Source: Paraferrimonas sedimenticola
GTDB lineage: Bacteria; Pseudomonadota; Gammaproteobacteria; Enterobacterales; Shewanellaceae
Direction of reading: 5' to 3'
DNA length: 64,000 bases
Assembly (NCBI RefSeq): GCF_002282855.1
Contig: NZ_NRIR01000007.1
Span: 124,001 to 188,000 of the forward strand
Part shown: piece by piece, positions 8,248-18,274 of the stretch
Layout of the letters: every line of letters starts with the position of its first letter
Position numbering within the stretch: the first letter of the stretch is position 1
Notes under the pieces: model-generated
The model's input: only the letters and a program-made list of their open reading frames with translations
Database searches by the model: none
Told to the model about the DNA's origin: nothing
Position numbers and translations under genes: made by a program

Positions 8248-9211
8248 CCAGCCTGGTTTGTTGATGCTGACGGATAAAGGCCTCGAGGGTTCGCGCCTGC
8301 TGGCTGTCGATGGTTGCCATTCCCATGTGAGTTAAGCGCTGCACCTGCACTAACTCCACAAGTGAATTGTCGACCGATTCAAAAGCGTCCAAAGGCGACA
8401 CTTTGTCTTTGGCACTGGCAAAAACCAAGCTCGGAATTGGTACCTTGGTTAACAACTCATCAGCGGCGGTTTGCTCAATCGGAACCCCTGCCTTAGCCGT
8501 TAATAACTGAGCCCCTTCGGCTATCGTTTCTTGCGAGAGCCAACGGGCATAACTCGGGCCATAGCGCTCCACGAAATTCACCACGGCCTTGTCAAACCGC
8601 AACATCGGCGCGTTAAGCACCAGCCCAGCGGTTTTGGGATAGTGCTGCACTGTGTGCAGTGCCACTACAGCTCCCATAGAATTCCCGTGTAACCACACAG
8701 GTCCTTCAACGGCATGCTTTTCAATGATTTGTGCTAGCAGCGGCGCATCGTGGACACCAAATCCTGGATATTGGGATGGACTATTTCCATGCCCGAGTAA
8801 ATCGGGAATGATCACTTGAAAACCCAAATAACGATAAAAGGTGGCATCCCAAAACATGGAGCTGGCATCCATATTGAAGCCATGCAGTAACACCACAGTG
8901 CCTTTTAAGGGACTAAACTCCTCCGGCCTTTGGACTGCCAAAAACAGTATTTCGTTATTTCTGCCCAAGTCCCAATCGAACTTCAGCTTCAACGATTCCG
9001 CACTAAGCCGCTCACCCGCTAATAGATACGCTATGCAGGTTTGCTGACTATCGCAGTATTGGTGAGTTTCGTAACCCAAGTTCTTGATATGCTCGCGGTC
9101 GACAATTTCGGAACCGCTCGAGTCAGGGTTGATGGTATGAGCAATTAATGTGGCACAGCCACCACAGCTAAGGCACAGCAGGAGAACAAAAAATCTGGAG
9201 AGACACTTCAT
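8234..9211 (-). CDS. Alpha/beta-hydrolase lipoprotein
   Basis: A 325-residue predicted lipoprotein hydrolase. The signal segment ends SCGGC with Cys19 as likely lipidation site, although the lipobox is not canonical. Hydrolase features: HGFNMDASS oxyanion region at about 110-118, nucleophile elbow GNSMG with Ser178, a candidate acidic residue at Asp269 or Asp275, and His295. Family members are esterases, lipases or monoglyceride lipases; the substrate is unknown. The start at 9211 is preferred over 9238 because AAGGA lies at good distance and the signal peptide starts here. Convergent with the preceding membrane-protein gene, with a 14-bp overlap. Confidence 0.8.
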   Translation of the reverse strand: MKCLSRFFVLLLCLSCGGCATLIAHTINPDSSGSEIVDREHIKNLGYETHQYCDSQQTCIAYLLAGERLSAESLKLKFDWDLGRNNEILFLAVQRPEEFSPLKGTVVLLHGFNMDASSMFWDATFYRYLGFQVIIPDLLGHGNSPSQYPGFGVHDAPLLAQIIEKHAVEGPVWLHGNSMGAVVALHTVQHYPKTAGLVLNAPMLRFDKAVVNFVERYGPSYARWLSQETIAEGAQLLTAKAGVPIEQTAADELLTKVPIPSLVFASAKDKVSPLDAFESVDNSLVELVQVQRLTHMGMATIDSQQARTLEAFIRQHQQTRLVSAN

Positions 9212-9431
9212 TACCGATTCCTTTCGATAAAACTGCAATAGGTCAATAAGCGCTAGAAGCGCAAGCGCCTTTCCGAGATTACAGATTCACTCAATTAGCA
9301 GTCAAGTGACTGAAATTATTTGACTATTAACCATCTAAAAACATTTCCTATGAGTTGATCTTAGCTGACCAAAGCCCGAGTTTGAGCTAGAGTAACAAGA
9401 CCGCTGCGAATTCTGAGCCAAGGAGGCTGGT

Positions 9432-9809
9432 ATGAGCTGGGTCATTCATTTATTCGCCTTGTTTCTGATCATCGCAGGCTTGAGCTTGCTGGTGAGTCCC
9501 GACTACCTAACCACCACTCTTATCAAATATCAGCACAGTCGAACGTTACACTGGATAGCCGTGCTAGGCCGCGTTGCCTTAGGTGGCGCGCTAGTGCTGG
9601 TTGCGCCCCACTCTGACTATCCCGGCGCGTTTACTTTCTTAGGCTGGTTAACTTTGCTCGCCGCACTGATATTACTGCTGATGGGCCGGCACAATTTTCA
9701 ACGTTTGATTGGCTGGGCCAGCGGCCTCAATGGCGTAGTCAAACGCTCCATGGGCTTGATTGCCTGTGTAGTTGGGATTTGGCTGGCTAGTGTGCCAATT
9801 CACCTTTAA
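9432..9809 (+). CDS. Small four-helix membrane protein, unknown
   Basis: A 125-residue, very hydrophobic protein with four likely transmembrane helices (about 3-22, 43-60, 66-86, 104-121). A perfect AAGGAGG site lies seven bases before the ATG. I do not recognise the family with confidence. It is followed at 20 bases by a GFA-type zinc protein and then a thioredoxin-like DUF899 gene, so it may be the first gene of a four-gene unit. Confidence 0.65.
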   Translation: MSWVIHLFALFLIIAGLSLLVSPDYLTTTLIKYQHSRTLHWIAVLGRVALGGALVLVAPHSDYPGAFTFLGWLTLLAALILLLMGRHNFQRLIGWASGLNGVVKRSMGLIACVVGIWLASVPIHL

Positions 9810-9829
9810 CTGAGTTTTGAAGGAAAACA

Positions 9830-10225
9830 ATGAACTCTAGAACTGCCGCTTGCAGCTGCGGCCAACTGCAACTGAGCGCCAGCGATGAGCCGGTTCGAGT
9901 GTCCGTGTGTCACTGCACCGCGTGCCAACGGCGCACCGGCTCGGCTTTCGGGATACAAGCTCGCTTTGACAGCCGGGTTATCTCTCTCAAGGGAGAGAGT
10001 AAAAGCTATCGTCGTCAGGGAGATAGCGGTCAATGGGCCGAGTTTCACTTTTGCCCCGATTGCGGTGCAACCGTCTACTATTACCTGCAAGGACTCGAGG
10101 GTTTTATGGGGGTTCCGGTGGGGGCATTTGCCGACCCACAATTCCCCTCGCCTCAGTTATCCATCTACCAAAATCGCGCTCACTGCTGGTTGACCCTAGA
10201 CCCCAGCATCGAGCGCCTGGAATAA
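9830..10225 (+). CDS. GFA/CENP-V-type zinc-binding protein
   Basis: A 131-residue protein with the cysteine layout of the glutathione-dependent formaldehyde-activating (GFA) fold: CSCG at residues 8-11, CHCTAC at 27-32 and CPDC near 75-78, binding structural and catalytic zinc. Most single-domain members have unproven activity and the substrate cannot be inferred. It lies between a small membrane-protein gene and a DUF899 gene with short gaps on the same strand. Confidence 0.82.
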   Translation: MNSRTAACSCGQLQLSASDEPVRVSVCHCTACQRRTGSAFGIQARFDSRVISLKGESKSYRRQGDSGQWAEFHFCPDCGATVYYYLQGLEGFMGVPVGAFADPQFPSPQLSIYQNRAHCWLTLDPSIERLE

Positions 10226-10247
10226 CTCAGCACACAAGGAGGCTGAC

Positions 10248-10850
10248 GTGTCTATTGAGCAAATCGCCGAACTGGAACAAGAGATATTTAACAAAGTCAC
10301 CGAGCTCAATCAACTGCGCAAAGCGGTTGAAGGCGAGCCGGTTGCCGATTACGAGTTCGAAACCCTTGAAGGCAAAGTCATGCTTTCTGAGCTATTTGGC
10401 AATCAAGATAAGTTGTTGATGATCCACAACATGGGGCAAGGCTGTCGCTACTGCACTTTGTGGGGTGATGGCATCAATGGTTTGTTAGCCCACCTGGAAT
10501 CGGCCTTATCCGTGGTGTTGGTATCGAAAAATGATCCGCAAACCATGCGAACTTTTGCCGCCAGTCGCGGTTGGAAGTTTCGCCTAGCTTCTCACGGTGG
10601 TGGCGCATACATGAAAGAACAAGTGGCTCAGCACGGCTACGACAATATGCCCGGCGCTGTGGTGTACGAGCGCAAAGGCGACAAAATTGTTCGCACCAAT
10701 GTGTGTGCCTTTGGCCCAGGCGACCTTTACTGTGCAGCATGGCCCTTGTTAGGCTTGGCAGGTATTGGAGAAGCCGAATGGACGCCGCAATTCAATTACT
10801 GGCTTAAGCCAAAACAACTGGAAGACGGCGGCGAGAACGTATTGGAATAA
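10248..10850 (+). CDS. DUF899 family thioredoxin-like protein
   Basis: A 200-residue protein. An N-terminal coiled-coil-like segment (residues 1-28) precedes a thioredoxin-fold domain carrying CRYC followed by TLWGDG at about 66-75, the hallmark of DUF899. The CxxC suggests thiol chemistry, but no reaction has been established for the family. The start is GTG at 10248 with an AAGGAGG site eight bases upstream. Confidence 0.8.
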   Translation: MSIEQIAELEQEIFNKVTELNQLRKAVEGEPVADYEFETLEGKVMLSELFGNQDKLLMIHNMGQGCRYCTLWGDGINGLLAHLESALSVVLVSKNDPQTMRTFAASRGWKFRLASHGGGAYMKEQVAQHGYDNMPGAVVYERKGDKIVRTNVCAFGPGDLYCAAWPLLGLAGIGEAEWTPQFNYWLKPKQLEDGGENVLE

Positions 10851-10856
10851 CAAAAA

Positions 10857-11369
10857 ATGCCAAAGACCCCGCCCGTACTGATAGACACCCCACGTTTGCA
10901 AATGCGCCACTTTTGCATCGCTGACGTGGACGATGTGTTTGAGTTTTCCACTCACGATGAAGTTACGCGCTACACAGGTGACGCCGGCGTGGTAAAAACT
11001 CGCCAAGACGCGATGAACCTGATCACTGAGCTATGGGAAGAAGAGTACCGTCGCTACGGTTATGCCCGTTACGCCCTAGTCCACAAGGGCGATAATAAGG
11101 TGATAGGGTTTTGCGGGGTCAAGTATCTTGAAGACGAAGGTCGTCCGGATATCGGCTATCGCATGCTGCCAGAGTACTGGGGCCAAGGGCTGGCCTATGA
11201 AGCCGCGCAGGCCGCCATGGACTACGCCCGCGATGAGTTAGGGCTGACCAACATCATGGCCGAAGCCGTGGTGGAGAACATTGCCTCCAATAAGATCCTC
11301 ACCAAGATCGGACTCACCCTAGTGGACACTTACCACCGCTACGGCTTCAACGTAAATCGCTACGAATAA
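10857..11369 (+). CDS. RimJ/RimL-type GNAT acetyltransferase
   Basis: A 170-residue GNAT protein of the Acetyltransf_3 (RimJ/RimL) group: LIDTPRLQMRHF at the N terminus, IGYRMLPEYWGQGLAYEAA as motif A near 100-118 and the closing EAVVENIASNKILTKIG block typical of enzymes that modify ribosomal-protein termini or small amines. The acceptor is unknown. Six bases separate it from the DUF899 stop, so it probably ends that transcript. Confidence 0.8.
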   Translation: MPKTPPVLIDTPRLQMRHFCIADVDDVFEFSTHDEVTRYTGDAGVVKTRQDAMNLITELWEEEYRRYGYARYALVHKGDNKVIGFCGVKYLEDEGRPDIGYRMLPEYWGQGLAYEAAQAAMDYARDELGLTNIMAEAVVENIASNKILTKIGLTLVDTYHRYGFNVNRYE

Positions 11370-11406
11370 CTTAAAAGTTACCCCCAGATTTAACAAAGCT
11401 ACCCAC

Positions 11407-11450
11407 AGGGGACTGTCCCCTCCCCCGAAAACGGGGGAGGTTATCCACAG
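11407..11450. repeat. REP-like double palindrome next to a DnaA-box-like 9-mer
   Basis: AGGGGAC-T-GTCCCCT (11407-11421) overlaps a second perfect stem CCTCCCCCG-AAAA-CGGGGGAGG (11419-11440), followed at once by TTATCCACA (11441-11449). There is no T-tract, so it is not a standard terminator. A closely related palindrome, AGGGGACAGTCCCCT, lies at 32599-32613, also near TTATCCACA-like words, which suggests a dispersed repeat family. Confidence 0.6.
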
Positions 11451-11454
11451 ATGT

Positions 11455-12183
11455 TTAGATGATGCGGGCCATGCGGCGACGCAAATAGGCGATTTGTGTT
11501 TGGTGTGGCAGCTGCTTTGGGCAGGTGTCTTGGCAACCGAGTAGGGTCATACAGCCAAACACGCCATCTTGATTGCCCACTAGGTGATAAAAATCACTGT
11601 CGTCGCGACCATCGCGGGAATCCTTGGCAAAGCGTGCTAGCTTCATCATGCCCACAGCACCGACAAAGCTGTCTTGCATTTGTTTGGTGGCACAAGCGGA
11701 TACACAGCAACCGCACTCAATACAACGCTCAAGCTCGTAAAGCTCATCGGCCAACTCGGGTTCCATGGGCTGCTCAAGAGAGTGAATGTTGTGGTCAGGG
11801 TTTTGCGGCTGTAGCCAAAGCTGCAAACGCTCAGACAACTGGCGCATAAACTTACCGGTATTCACCGACAAGTCGCCAATCAGCTCAAAGCCAGGCAATG
11901 GGAATAAATGAATTTTGCCGTCGGCGAACTTAGAGGTCAGGGTGCGACAAGCTAACGTCGGCACACCGTTGATCACCATGGCGCAGCTGCCGCAAATCCC
12001 GGCGCGACAGACAAAATCAAACTGCAGCGATGGGTCTTGATTCTCGCGAATTAGGTTCAGGGCGATAAACACTGTCATCCCCGGCGCTTCTTCGATTTGA
12101 TACTCTTCGGTGCGCGGCTCAGAATTCGGGTCGCGCGGGTCGTGACGGAAGATGCTAAAGGTTAGGGTACGAGGCTGGCTCAT
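11455..12183 (-). CDS. frdB: Fumarate reductase iron-sulfur subunit
   Basis: A 242-residue iron-sulfur subunit. The N-terminal plant-ferredoxin domain holds the [2Fe-2S] ligands in CRAGICGSC (about 59-67) and the distal LAC; the C-terminal domain has CIECGCC with a further Cys and [12 protein letters not shown] for the [4Fe-4S] and [3Fe-4S] clusters. It relays electrons between FrdC haems and FrdA FAD. Its ATG overlaps the frdA stop by four bases. Length and order (frdC-frdA-frdB) match the Wolinella/Campylobacter type rather than E. coli frdABCD. Confidence 0.92.
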   Translation of the reverse strand: MSQPRTLTFSIFRHDPRDPNSEPRTEEYQIEEAPGMTVFIALNLIRENQDPSLQFDFVCRAGICGSCAMVINGVPTLACRTLTSKFADGKIHLFPLPGFELIGDLSVNTGKFMRQLSERLQLWLQPQNPDHNIHSLEQPMEPELADELYELERCIECGCCVSACATKQMQDSFVGAVGMMKLARFAKDSRDGRDDSDFYHLVGNQDGVFGCMTLLGCQDTCPKQLPHQTQIAYLRRRMARII

Positions 12184-14153
12184 GCGTCCTGCTCCTCCAA
12201 TCGCTGGTTTTTCTGGGTAAATTTCTCAGGCAACTCAAATGGCATTAGTGCCTGTTGCAGCACGTGGCGGTCCACGCCCTCGCCCATCTTGGCGGTCAGA
12301 GTTTCAATTTGTTCGAGTCGAGCTTGAGTGTCCGGATGAGCAACGGCATTGTCATCACCGTAACCGCGATAGCCTGGTGGCAGTTCCATTTTCATCACAT
12401 CCAGCGCTTCGTAACTCAGACTTGGCTTTAGCGCACTAGCATCCGGCCAGCTGGCCAGGGTGCGATTCAGCCAATTGGCATCATCGCGCTTAGGGTAATC
12501 TTCACGAGCGTGAGCGCCACGGGACTCGGTACGCGCCAAAGCGCCCGCCGCCACGGTAAGTGCCACGCGCAGCATGCGCGGTAGGCGTAGCGCTTCGACA
12601 AGCTCTGGGTTGGCATGGCGATTCTTGCAAGTCAGTGAGATATTGGCGCTGCGTGCCAGTAACTGTGACAACTCAGACACCGCTTTTTCAAGTTCAGTGC
12701 CATTGCGGAAAATCCCTACGTAATCCATCATGATTTCTTGCATGGCGGTTTTGAGCTGATAGACGTTTTCGCCACCCAGATTCGCAAGCAGAGTATCGAT
12801 TTCCGAGGTCAGCTTTGAGGCTTGCGACTCAATCAGTCCAGTATCAATGGCCAGTGGATTTTGCTCGCAGAAATCCGCCACGTACTCGCCGACAATCATG
12901 CCCGCCACCACGGTTTCCGCTAGACTGTTACCGCCCAAACGGTTGAAGCCGTGCATATCCCAACAGGCGGCCTCCCCAACGGCAAATAAGCCTTTTAGCT
13001 GAGGGCTTTCACCGCGCTCGTTGGTGCGCACACCACCCATGGAGTAGTGCTGAGTCGGGCGCACCGGAATCCAATCTTTAGCTGGGTCGATGCCCAAAAA
13101 GTCCTGACAAATCTCTTTCACTTCGCGCAGGTTTTTGTCTATGTGCTCTTTACCTAGCAGGGTAATGTCGAGCCACAAATGCGGACCATAAGGGCTATCC
13201 ACCCCTTTGCCTTTGCGCATGTGTTCTGTCATTCGACGAGATACCACATCGCGCGAAGCCAGTTCTTTTTTCTCCGGCTCATAGTCCGGCATGAAGCGAT
13301 GGCCATCTTTATCGCGAAGCAGTCCACCGTCACCACGACAACCTTCGGTGGTCAAGATACCCACGGGTACGATCGCAGTGGGGTGAAATTGCACCGCTTC
13401 CATGTTGCCCAAAGTGGCTTTGCCGGTATCCAGTGCTAAGGCCGCTCCAATCCCTTCGCAGATAATGGCGTTGGTTGACACAGAGTACAGTCGACCGTAA
13501 CCACCGGTAGCAATAGTGGTGGTTTTAGCAACGTATGCCTGAATCTCACCAGTCACCAAATCGCGCACGATCGCCCCTTGGCAACGCACACCATCTTGAA
13601 TTAAGGCCAGAGCTTCCACTCGCTCAACCACAGGTACGCCTAGCGAGATGGCCTTGTTGTCCACTGCATACAACAGCGAGTGGCCTGTGCCATCAGCGGT
13701 GTAGCAGGTACGCCACTTTTTGGTGCCGCCAAAGTCACGGGCATTGATCAGACCGTGGGCTTTCTCGGCTTCCTCGAGAGTTACCTTTTCGGCGTTAACC
13801 ACCACCTGACGAGGGCCGGCCTTTACTCGCGTCCAAGGCACACCCCAGTTGGCTAGCTCGCGAACCGCCTTAGGTGCGGTGTGGGCAAACATGCGTGCCA
13901 CGTTTTGATCGCAACCCCAGTCAGAGCCTTTCACTGTGTCGTGAAAATGGACATCTTCGTTATCACCAGAGCCTTTGAGCGCGTTGCCCAAACTGGCTTG
14001 CATGCCCCCTTGCGCCGCCGCGCTGTGCGAGCGTTTGGCAGGAATCAAAGACAGAACTAAGGTGTCCAGCCCGCGCTCTTTACAAGCAATCGCCACTCGT
14101 AAACCGGCTAGTCCCGCGCCAATCACCAGCGCATCGGTATAGATAATTTTCAT
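12180..14153 (-). CDS. frdA: Fumarate reductase flavoprotein subunit
   Basis: A 657-residue FAD subunit with dinucleotide fold GAGLAGLR at 12-19 and the covalent-FAD motif HSAAAQGG with His43. It interconverts fumarate and succinate on the cytoplasmic face. The length agrees with Wolinella succinogenes FrdA (about 656) and is longer than E. coli FrdA (about 602). It is 14 bases downstream of frdC and translationally coupled to frdB. Sequence alone cannot show whether the complex runs as fumarate reductase or as menaquinone-linked succinate dehydrogenase. Confidence 0.92.
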   Translation of the reverse strand: MKIIYTDALVIGAGLAGLRVAIACKERGLDTLVLSLIPAKRSHSAAAQGGMQASLGNALKGSGDNEDVHFHDTVKGSDWGCDQNVARMFAHTAPKAVRELANWGVPWTRVKAGPRQVVVNAEKVTLEEAEKAHGLINARDFGGTKKWRTCYTADGTGHSLLYAVDNKAISLGVPVVERVEALALIQDGVRCQGAIVRDLVTGEIQAYVAKTTTIATGGYGRLYSVSTNAIICEGIGAALALDTGKATLGNMEAVQFHPTAIVPVGILTTEGCRGDGGLLRDKDGHRFMPDYEPEKKELASRDVVSRRMTEHMRKGKGVDSPYGPHLWLDITLLGKEHIDKNLREVKEICQDFLGIDPAKDWIPVRPTQHYSMGGVRTNERGESPQLKGLFAVGEAACWDMHGFNRLGGNSLAETVVAGMIVGEYVADFCEQNPLAIDTGLIESQASKLTSEIDTLLANLGGENVYQLKTAMQEIMMDYVGIFRNGTELEKAVSELSQLLARSANISLTCKNRHANPELVEALRLPRMLRVALTVAAGALARTESRGAHAREDYPKRDDANWLNRTLASWPDASALKPSLSYEALDVMKMELPPGYRGYGDDNAVAHPDTQARLEQIETLTAKMGEGVDRHVLQQALMPFELPEKFTQKNQRLEEQDA

Positions 14154-14167
14154 TCCAACAACTCCCG

Positions 14168-14869
14168 CTAGTGGTGTCCGCCGTAAGGCTCAAAATCCAA
14201 GGGTAAATCCATGCCGATGTTCACATAGGTCAACAGGCTAAAAATCCCCATCACCAACAGGTAAACCAACAAAATGAAAGCTAATTTGCGAGCACCTGCG
14301 CGAGCGTTAAATCCACCCCACTTAATGCACAAGCGGTACATGCCAATCACGGCGTGAAACACCACAGCCGGTAGCAAGATGGCATACAACAACCAGGCCG
14401 ATTCGTGCACTACGCGAGCGGCCGAGAAGTGCGGCCCTATCTCGGGGTTGAGCATCATGGTGAACAGGTGCACCGGCACCACGAAGAACAGGCTAAAGCC
14501 GGTGATCAGTTGCCAGAACCACAACTTGGTGTCTTGATGCTGCACCACGCCCATGTGCTGCCGCAAAGCGCGCCACTGACGATAGTGAGTCGGAAAGCGG
14601 CGTAGCGCCGCAAACGCGTGCAACACCAGCACAGATAATAGGAATAAGCTAAAGACGCGAGTGACAAAAGGTTCGCCCATGCCATCGTGGGTGAACCAGC
14701 CTCCCTCAAGCATCTGAACCACCTGAAAAAAGGCTTCTTTACCTAGCAAAATGGTCGATTCAAAATGAATATGAACCAGCAGGAAAAGTGCCAAAATGGC
14801 ACCAGTGAGGCCTTGTAGACCATCGAGGCGAGCGTGGACAGAAGTCAGTGGAGACTTGAGTTTAGTCAT
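14168..14869 (-). CDS. frdC: Fumarate reductase di-haem cytochrome b subunit
   Basis: A 233-residue membrane anchor with five predicted helices. Four helix histidines at 33, 84, 134 and 172 match in context the haem ligands His44, His93, His143 and His182 of Wolinella FrdC, as I recall that sequence. Glu55 follows the ILLG block by 12 residues, the same spacing as Wolinella Glu66, which is required for menaquinol oxidation. This makes it a class-B (single-subunit, two-haem) anchor, unlike the haem-less E. coli FrdCD. First gene of frdCAB; divergent from prmA, with a CRP-like site in between. Confidence 0.88.
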   Translation of the reverse strand: MTKLKSPLTSVHARLDGLQGLTGAILALFLLVHIHFESTILLGKEAFFQVVQMLEGGWFTHDGMGEPFVTRVFSLFLLSVLVLHAFAALRRFPTHYRQWRALRQHMGVVQHQDTKLWFWQLITGFSLFFVVPVHLFTMMLNPEIGPHFSAARVVHESAWLLYAILLPAVVFHAVIGMYRLCIKWGGFNARAGARKLAFILLVYLLVMGIFSLLTYVNIGMDLPLDFEPYGGHH

Positions 14870-15002
14870 GGTTTTTAACCCTTTGGGGTTACCGCACGTT
14901 AATTATTTAGCAAGTAACGAAAAATAATAATTCACCCACTTGGATCAAAACTCGAATGTAAGTCAAAGTTTTGCCAAGTTTGCGACTGGTCTGTCCGTCT
15001 AG

Positions 15003-15018
15003 TGTGCGATAGATCACG
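15003..15018. promoter_or_regulatory. CRP-like site between frdC and prmA
   Basis: TGTGC-GATAGA-TCACG matches the CRP consensus TGTGA-N6-TCACA in eight of ten positions. It lies about 134 bases upstream of frdC and 97 bases upstream of prmA. Given the frd operon, cAMP-CRP control of fumarate reductase is the natural reading; no complete FNR site is visible here. Confidence 0.5.
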
Positions 15019-15114
15019 CAGACAAAAGTTTCCTATCACTCAAGTCGTAGCACTCGCATTCAACTAAAATTGGTTTACAATGACGCCCCCAAATTTTTAA
15101 GGCAGATCAATCTC

Positions 15115-15999
15115 ATGGCTTGGATTCAAATTCGCATCGATGCTACTCACGAAACCGCCGAAGGCATTAGCGACGCCCTAAGCGAAACCGGCGCCTTGTC
15201 GGTGACCTTTATCGATGCCAAGGACGACCCAATTCTGGAGCCGCTTCCCGGCGAGACTCGTCTCTGGGGCGAAACCATAGTGATTGGCCTGTTTGACGCT
15301 CTGACCGACATGGATATGGTGGTCGAGCAACTTAAGCTCTGGCCAACCATGCCAAAGGACTTCAACCACAAAGTCGAAGCGCTGGAAGACAAAGACTGGG
15401 AGCGCGAATGGATGGACAACTTCCACCCAATGCAGTTCGGTCGTCGTTTGTGGATCTGCCCAAGCTGGCGCGAAGCCCCTGAGCCGGATGCGGTAAACGT
15501 ATTGCTCGACCCAGGCTTAGCCTTTGGCACCGGCACCCACCCCACCACAGCCTTGTGCTTAGAGTGGCTTGATGGTCTTGAGCTTAACGGTAAGCAAGTG
15601 GTGGATTTTGGTTGCGGCTCAGGCATTCTGGCAATTGCCGCGCTAAAGCTTGGTGCCGCGCACGTCACAGGAATCGACATCGACCCGCAGGCTATCGAGT
15701 CGAGTCGAGAGAACGCTCGCCGCAACAAAGTAGAGAACAAGCTTTCCTTATACTTACCCGATGACCAGCCAAGCGATCTCAAAGCGGAAATCCTGGTGGC
15801 CAACATTCTCGCTGGCCCCTTAAAAGAGTTGGCGCCTTTGATTGCTGAGCGCGTTCAAGCTGCCGGTAAGCTAGCCCTCTCCGGATTACTGCAAGAACAA
15901 GCTGACGAGCTTAAAACTTATTACGAGCAGTGGTTCGAAATGGACGAGCCAGCTCACAAAGAAGACTGGAGCCGCTTGACTGGGATACGAAAAAGTTGA
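15115..15999 (+). CDS. prmA: Ribosomal protein L11 methyltransferase
   Basis: A 294-residue class I SAM methyltransferase that trimethylates ribosomal protein L11. The N-terminal substrate domain starts [10 protein letters not shown] and carries [12 protein letters not shown]; the SAM motif [13 protein letters not shown] follows at about 162-174, with the catalytic-domain signature NILAGPL near 238-244. The start at 15115 is preferred to 15070, because MAWIQ is the conserved N terminus and AAGG lies about ten bases upstream. A TACAAT -10-like hexamer is at 15076-15081. Confidence 0.95.
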   Translation: MAWIQIRIDATHETAEGISDALSETGALSVTFIDAKDDPILEPLPGETRLWGETIVIGLFDALTDMDMVVEQLKLWPTMPKDFNHKVEALEDKDWEREWMDNFHPMQFGRRLWICPSWREAPEPDAVNVLLDPGLAFGTGTHPTTALCLEWLDGLELNGKQVVDFGCGSGILAIAALKLGAAHVTGIDIDPQAIESSRENARRNKVENKLSLYLPDDQPSDLKAEILVANILAGPLKELAPLIAERVQAAGKLALSGLLQEQADELKTYYEQWFEMDEPAHKEDWSRLTGIRKS

Positions 16000-16008
16000 C
16001 GGCTTATT

Positions 16009-16032
16009 GCGTGCTAACCCCTGTTAGTACGC
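16009..16032 (+). terminator. Possible prmA terminator hairpin
   Basis: GCGTGCTAAC and GTTAGTACGC pair around CCCT, with one G-U pair in RNA. Only a short GATTTT follows, so termination may be partial. Confidence 0.45.
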
Positions 16033-16156
16033 GATTTTCTATCAAATAGCAGCAAGTTTTTAACAAAGGATTAGAGCAAAAGTTCTTGGTCAAATGTCAA
16101 GCAAAAAACTTGCAAAAAGCTTAATTTTTAATCTTTTCTCGGTGCTAAAAAAGACG

Positions 16157-16162
16157 TAAGAT
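16157..16162 (+). promoter_or_regulatory. dusB-fis promoter -10 element
   Basis: TAAGAT followed directly by the GC-rich discriminator AGCGCCCC, the pattern of growth-rate- and ppGpp-controlled promoters such as E. coli fis. The -35 region is poor (TTTTCT-like). The 202-bp upstream region is AT-rich. Confidence 0.5.
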
Positions 16163-16201
16163 AGCGCCCCTTTGACGAGCAAGCCAAAGCGCGAGGCGTG
16201 T

Positions 16202-17167
16202 ATGCGGATAGGCGATTATCAACTAGATAACCCGCTGATTCTGGCTCCTATGGCCGGAGTCACCGACCAGCCGTTTCGCAATCTGTGTTTGCACTATGGT
16301 GCCGCAATGGCTGTGTCGGAAATGCTGTCTTCCAATCCCGAGGTTTGGAACAGCGAAAAAAGCCGACAGCGCATGGACCACAGTGGCGAACAAGGCATTC
16401 GCTCGATTCAAATTGCAGGTTCTGACCCACAACAGATGGCGGCTGCCGCTCAGTTCAACGTGAGCAATGGCGCGCAGATCATCGACATCAACATGGGTTG
16501 TCCTGCCAAAAAGGTTAATAAAAAGCTGGCGGGTTCGGCGCTGTTAAAAGAGCCGAACTTGGTACGTCAAATCCTCGAAGCAGTGGTAGCTGCGGTTGAG
16601 GTGCCGGTTACCTTAAAGATTCGCACTGGCTGGGATCCAGACAACCGCAATGGTGTTGAGATTGCCCGCATTGCTCAAAGCTCCGGTATACAAGCGCTGG
16701 CCGTTCACGGTCGCACTCGTAAGGACATGTACAAAGGCGATGCGGAATACGACACCATTAAAGCTATTAAGCAGGCGGTTGAGATTCCAGTAATTGCAAA
16801 CGGAGACATCGTTAGCCCTGAGAAAGCGCGTTACGTGCTGGATTACACGGGTGCCGATGCCCTAATGATAGGTCGCGCGGCTCAAGGTCGCCCCTGGATT
16901 TTCCAGGAGGTGTTGCACTATCTGAACACAGGTACCAAAACCACAACAGTTGCAGCCGGTGAACAGCAGCAAGTTATGCTGTCCCATCTCAATAAGCTGC
17001 ATCAATTTTACGGTGAGTTTAAGGGTGTGAGATTCGCACGCAAACACATCGGTTGGTACTTGTCGGACGATGCGCAAAAGCCGTTTCGCGCGGAGTTTAA
17101 TCGATTGGAAAGTGCTCAAGAGCAGCGAGTGGCGCTTACTCGTTTCTTTGAGCAAGTTAATATTTAA
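16202..17167 (+). CDS. dusB: tRNA-dihydrouridine synthase B
   Basis: A 321-residue FMN-dependent enzyme that reduces uridine in the tRNA D-loop. Visible signatures are the N-terminal APMAGVTD, the motif [19 protein letters not shown] with the catalytic Cys at about 98, and phosphate-binding strands ending [15 protein letters not shown]. The start at 16202 gives the conserved [18 protein letters not shown] terminus with GAGG six bases upstream; the frame opens earlier at 16172. It is co-transcribed with fis, 20 bases apart, as in enterobacteria. Confidence 0.95.
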   Translation: MRIGDYQLDNPLILAPMAGVTDQPFRNLCLHYGAAMAVSEMLSSNPEVWNSEKSRQRMDHSGEQGIRSIQIAGSDPQQMAAAAQFNVSNGAQIIDINMGCPAKKVNKKLAGSALLKEPNLVRQILEAVVAAVEVPVTLKIRTGWDPDNRNGVEIARIAQSSGIQALAVHGRTRKDMYKGDAEYDTIKAIKQAVEIPVIANGDIVSPEKARYVLDYTGADALMIGRAAQGRPWIFQEVLHYLNTGTKTTTVAAGEQQQVMLSHLNKLHQFYGEFKGVRFARKHIGWYLSDDAQKPFRAEFNRLESAQEQRVALTRFFEQVNI

Positions 17168-17172
17168 ATTGA

Positions 17173-17490
<318 letters not shown>

Positions 17491-17513
17491 AAACCGTTTA
17501 GGTTTTAGTTTCA

Positions 17514-17542
17514 GGGCTTACTTTCGGTAAGCCCTTTTTTTT
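17514..17542 (+). terminator. Terminator of dusB-fis
   Basis: GGGCTTAC (17514-17521), loop TTTCG, GTAAGCCC (17527-17534), then eight T residues. Confidence 0.93.
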
Positions 17543-17545
17543 GTT

Positions 17546-18079
17546 TTATTGCCAAGCAATTAGCTCGATTTCTCCGTCTGCCCGCAACTCAAATGTCATA
17601 TCGATCTGACTCTGAGTGTTGTTGAGCGACAGTAACGACTCACACGAAGCTGTCTCGCAAACCACAAGGTGACCGTGGAATTGATAGCCCGACTCATCTC
17701 GCAAGAAGCTGTTCTCAATCATGCGCACGGATGAGTATTTATACTGAGTGCCAACGGAATCCGACTTCACTGAGTGTTGTGCAACAAAGCGCAGTTCCAA
17801 CGTTGGCCCATCTTGCATCGTTGGATGCTCGACAAACTCGACCTCGACGGTTTTTGTCGCTCCCCAAACCCCATTAAAACCGGTTTTAAAATGATAAGGC
17901 ACTGGTGAGCCATCGTGATAACGCGCATCAAAACACATGTGCATGGTGGTCACACCTAATCCTCCCGCACAAATTCGAGGTTGCGAGTCAACAACCACCA
18001 GATTGTCTTCAATGGTGTCATTACAGGCGGTCATCGCAACGCAGGCCAATGCCACACCGGTGAGCTTGCACAATTTCAT
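17546..18079 (-). CDS. Lipoprotein of unknown function
   Basis: A 177-residue predicted lipoprotein with signal segment ending MTAC (lipidated Cys19). The mature part is beta-rich with five further cysteines, which could form disulfides in the periplasm. I recognise no family. Two ATG codons stand in tandem; the second (18079) is preferred because GGAGG is six bases upstream of it and only three from the first. Convergent with fis. The 5' region contains a 7-bp inverted repeat at 18109-18142. Confidence 0.65.
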   Translation of the reverse strand: MKLCKLTGVALACVAMTACNDTIEDNLVVVDSQPRICAGGLGVTTMHMCFDARYHDGSPVPYHFKTGFNGVWGATKTVEVEFVEHPTMQDGPTLELRFVAQHSVKSDSVGTQYKYSSVRMIENSFLRDESGYQFHGHLVVCETASCESLLSLNNTQSQIDMTFELRADGEIELIAWQ

Positions 18080-18108
18080 CATAGTCCTCCGCAGTTTATC
18101 GGAGTACT

Positions 18109-18142
18109 AGTGTCCGACAGTTGCGTCAAACTCCGACACTAA
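18109..18142. repeat. Inverted repeat in the lipoprotein leader region
   Basis: TAGTGTC (18109-18115) and GACACTA (18136-18142) with 20 bases between. It lies 30-63 bases upstream of the lipoprotein start and about 135-165 bases upstream of the divergent flavin-reductase gene; it could be an operator. Confidence 0.35.
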
Positions 18143-18274
18143 AGTGCAAATTTCTCGATTAGCATCACAAACTTAGCCAAGCTATTGACCCTTTATTGGT
18201 CATTGCAGCACACTGATAACCGATGAAAACTTAGCCGCTACTAACGCACAATCTGGCAACAACTAGGACGTACC

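Noticed and set aside
15147-15806. Long minus-strand frame (219 codons) opposite prmA
   Set aside because: It is a shadow of the conserved prmA reading frame, with Ser/Arg-rich low-quality protein, no ribosome binding site and no family match.
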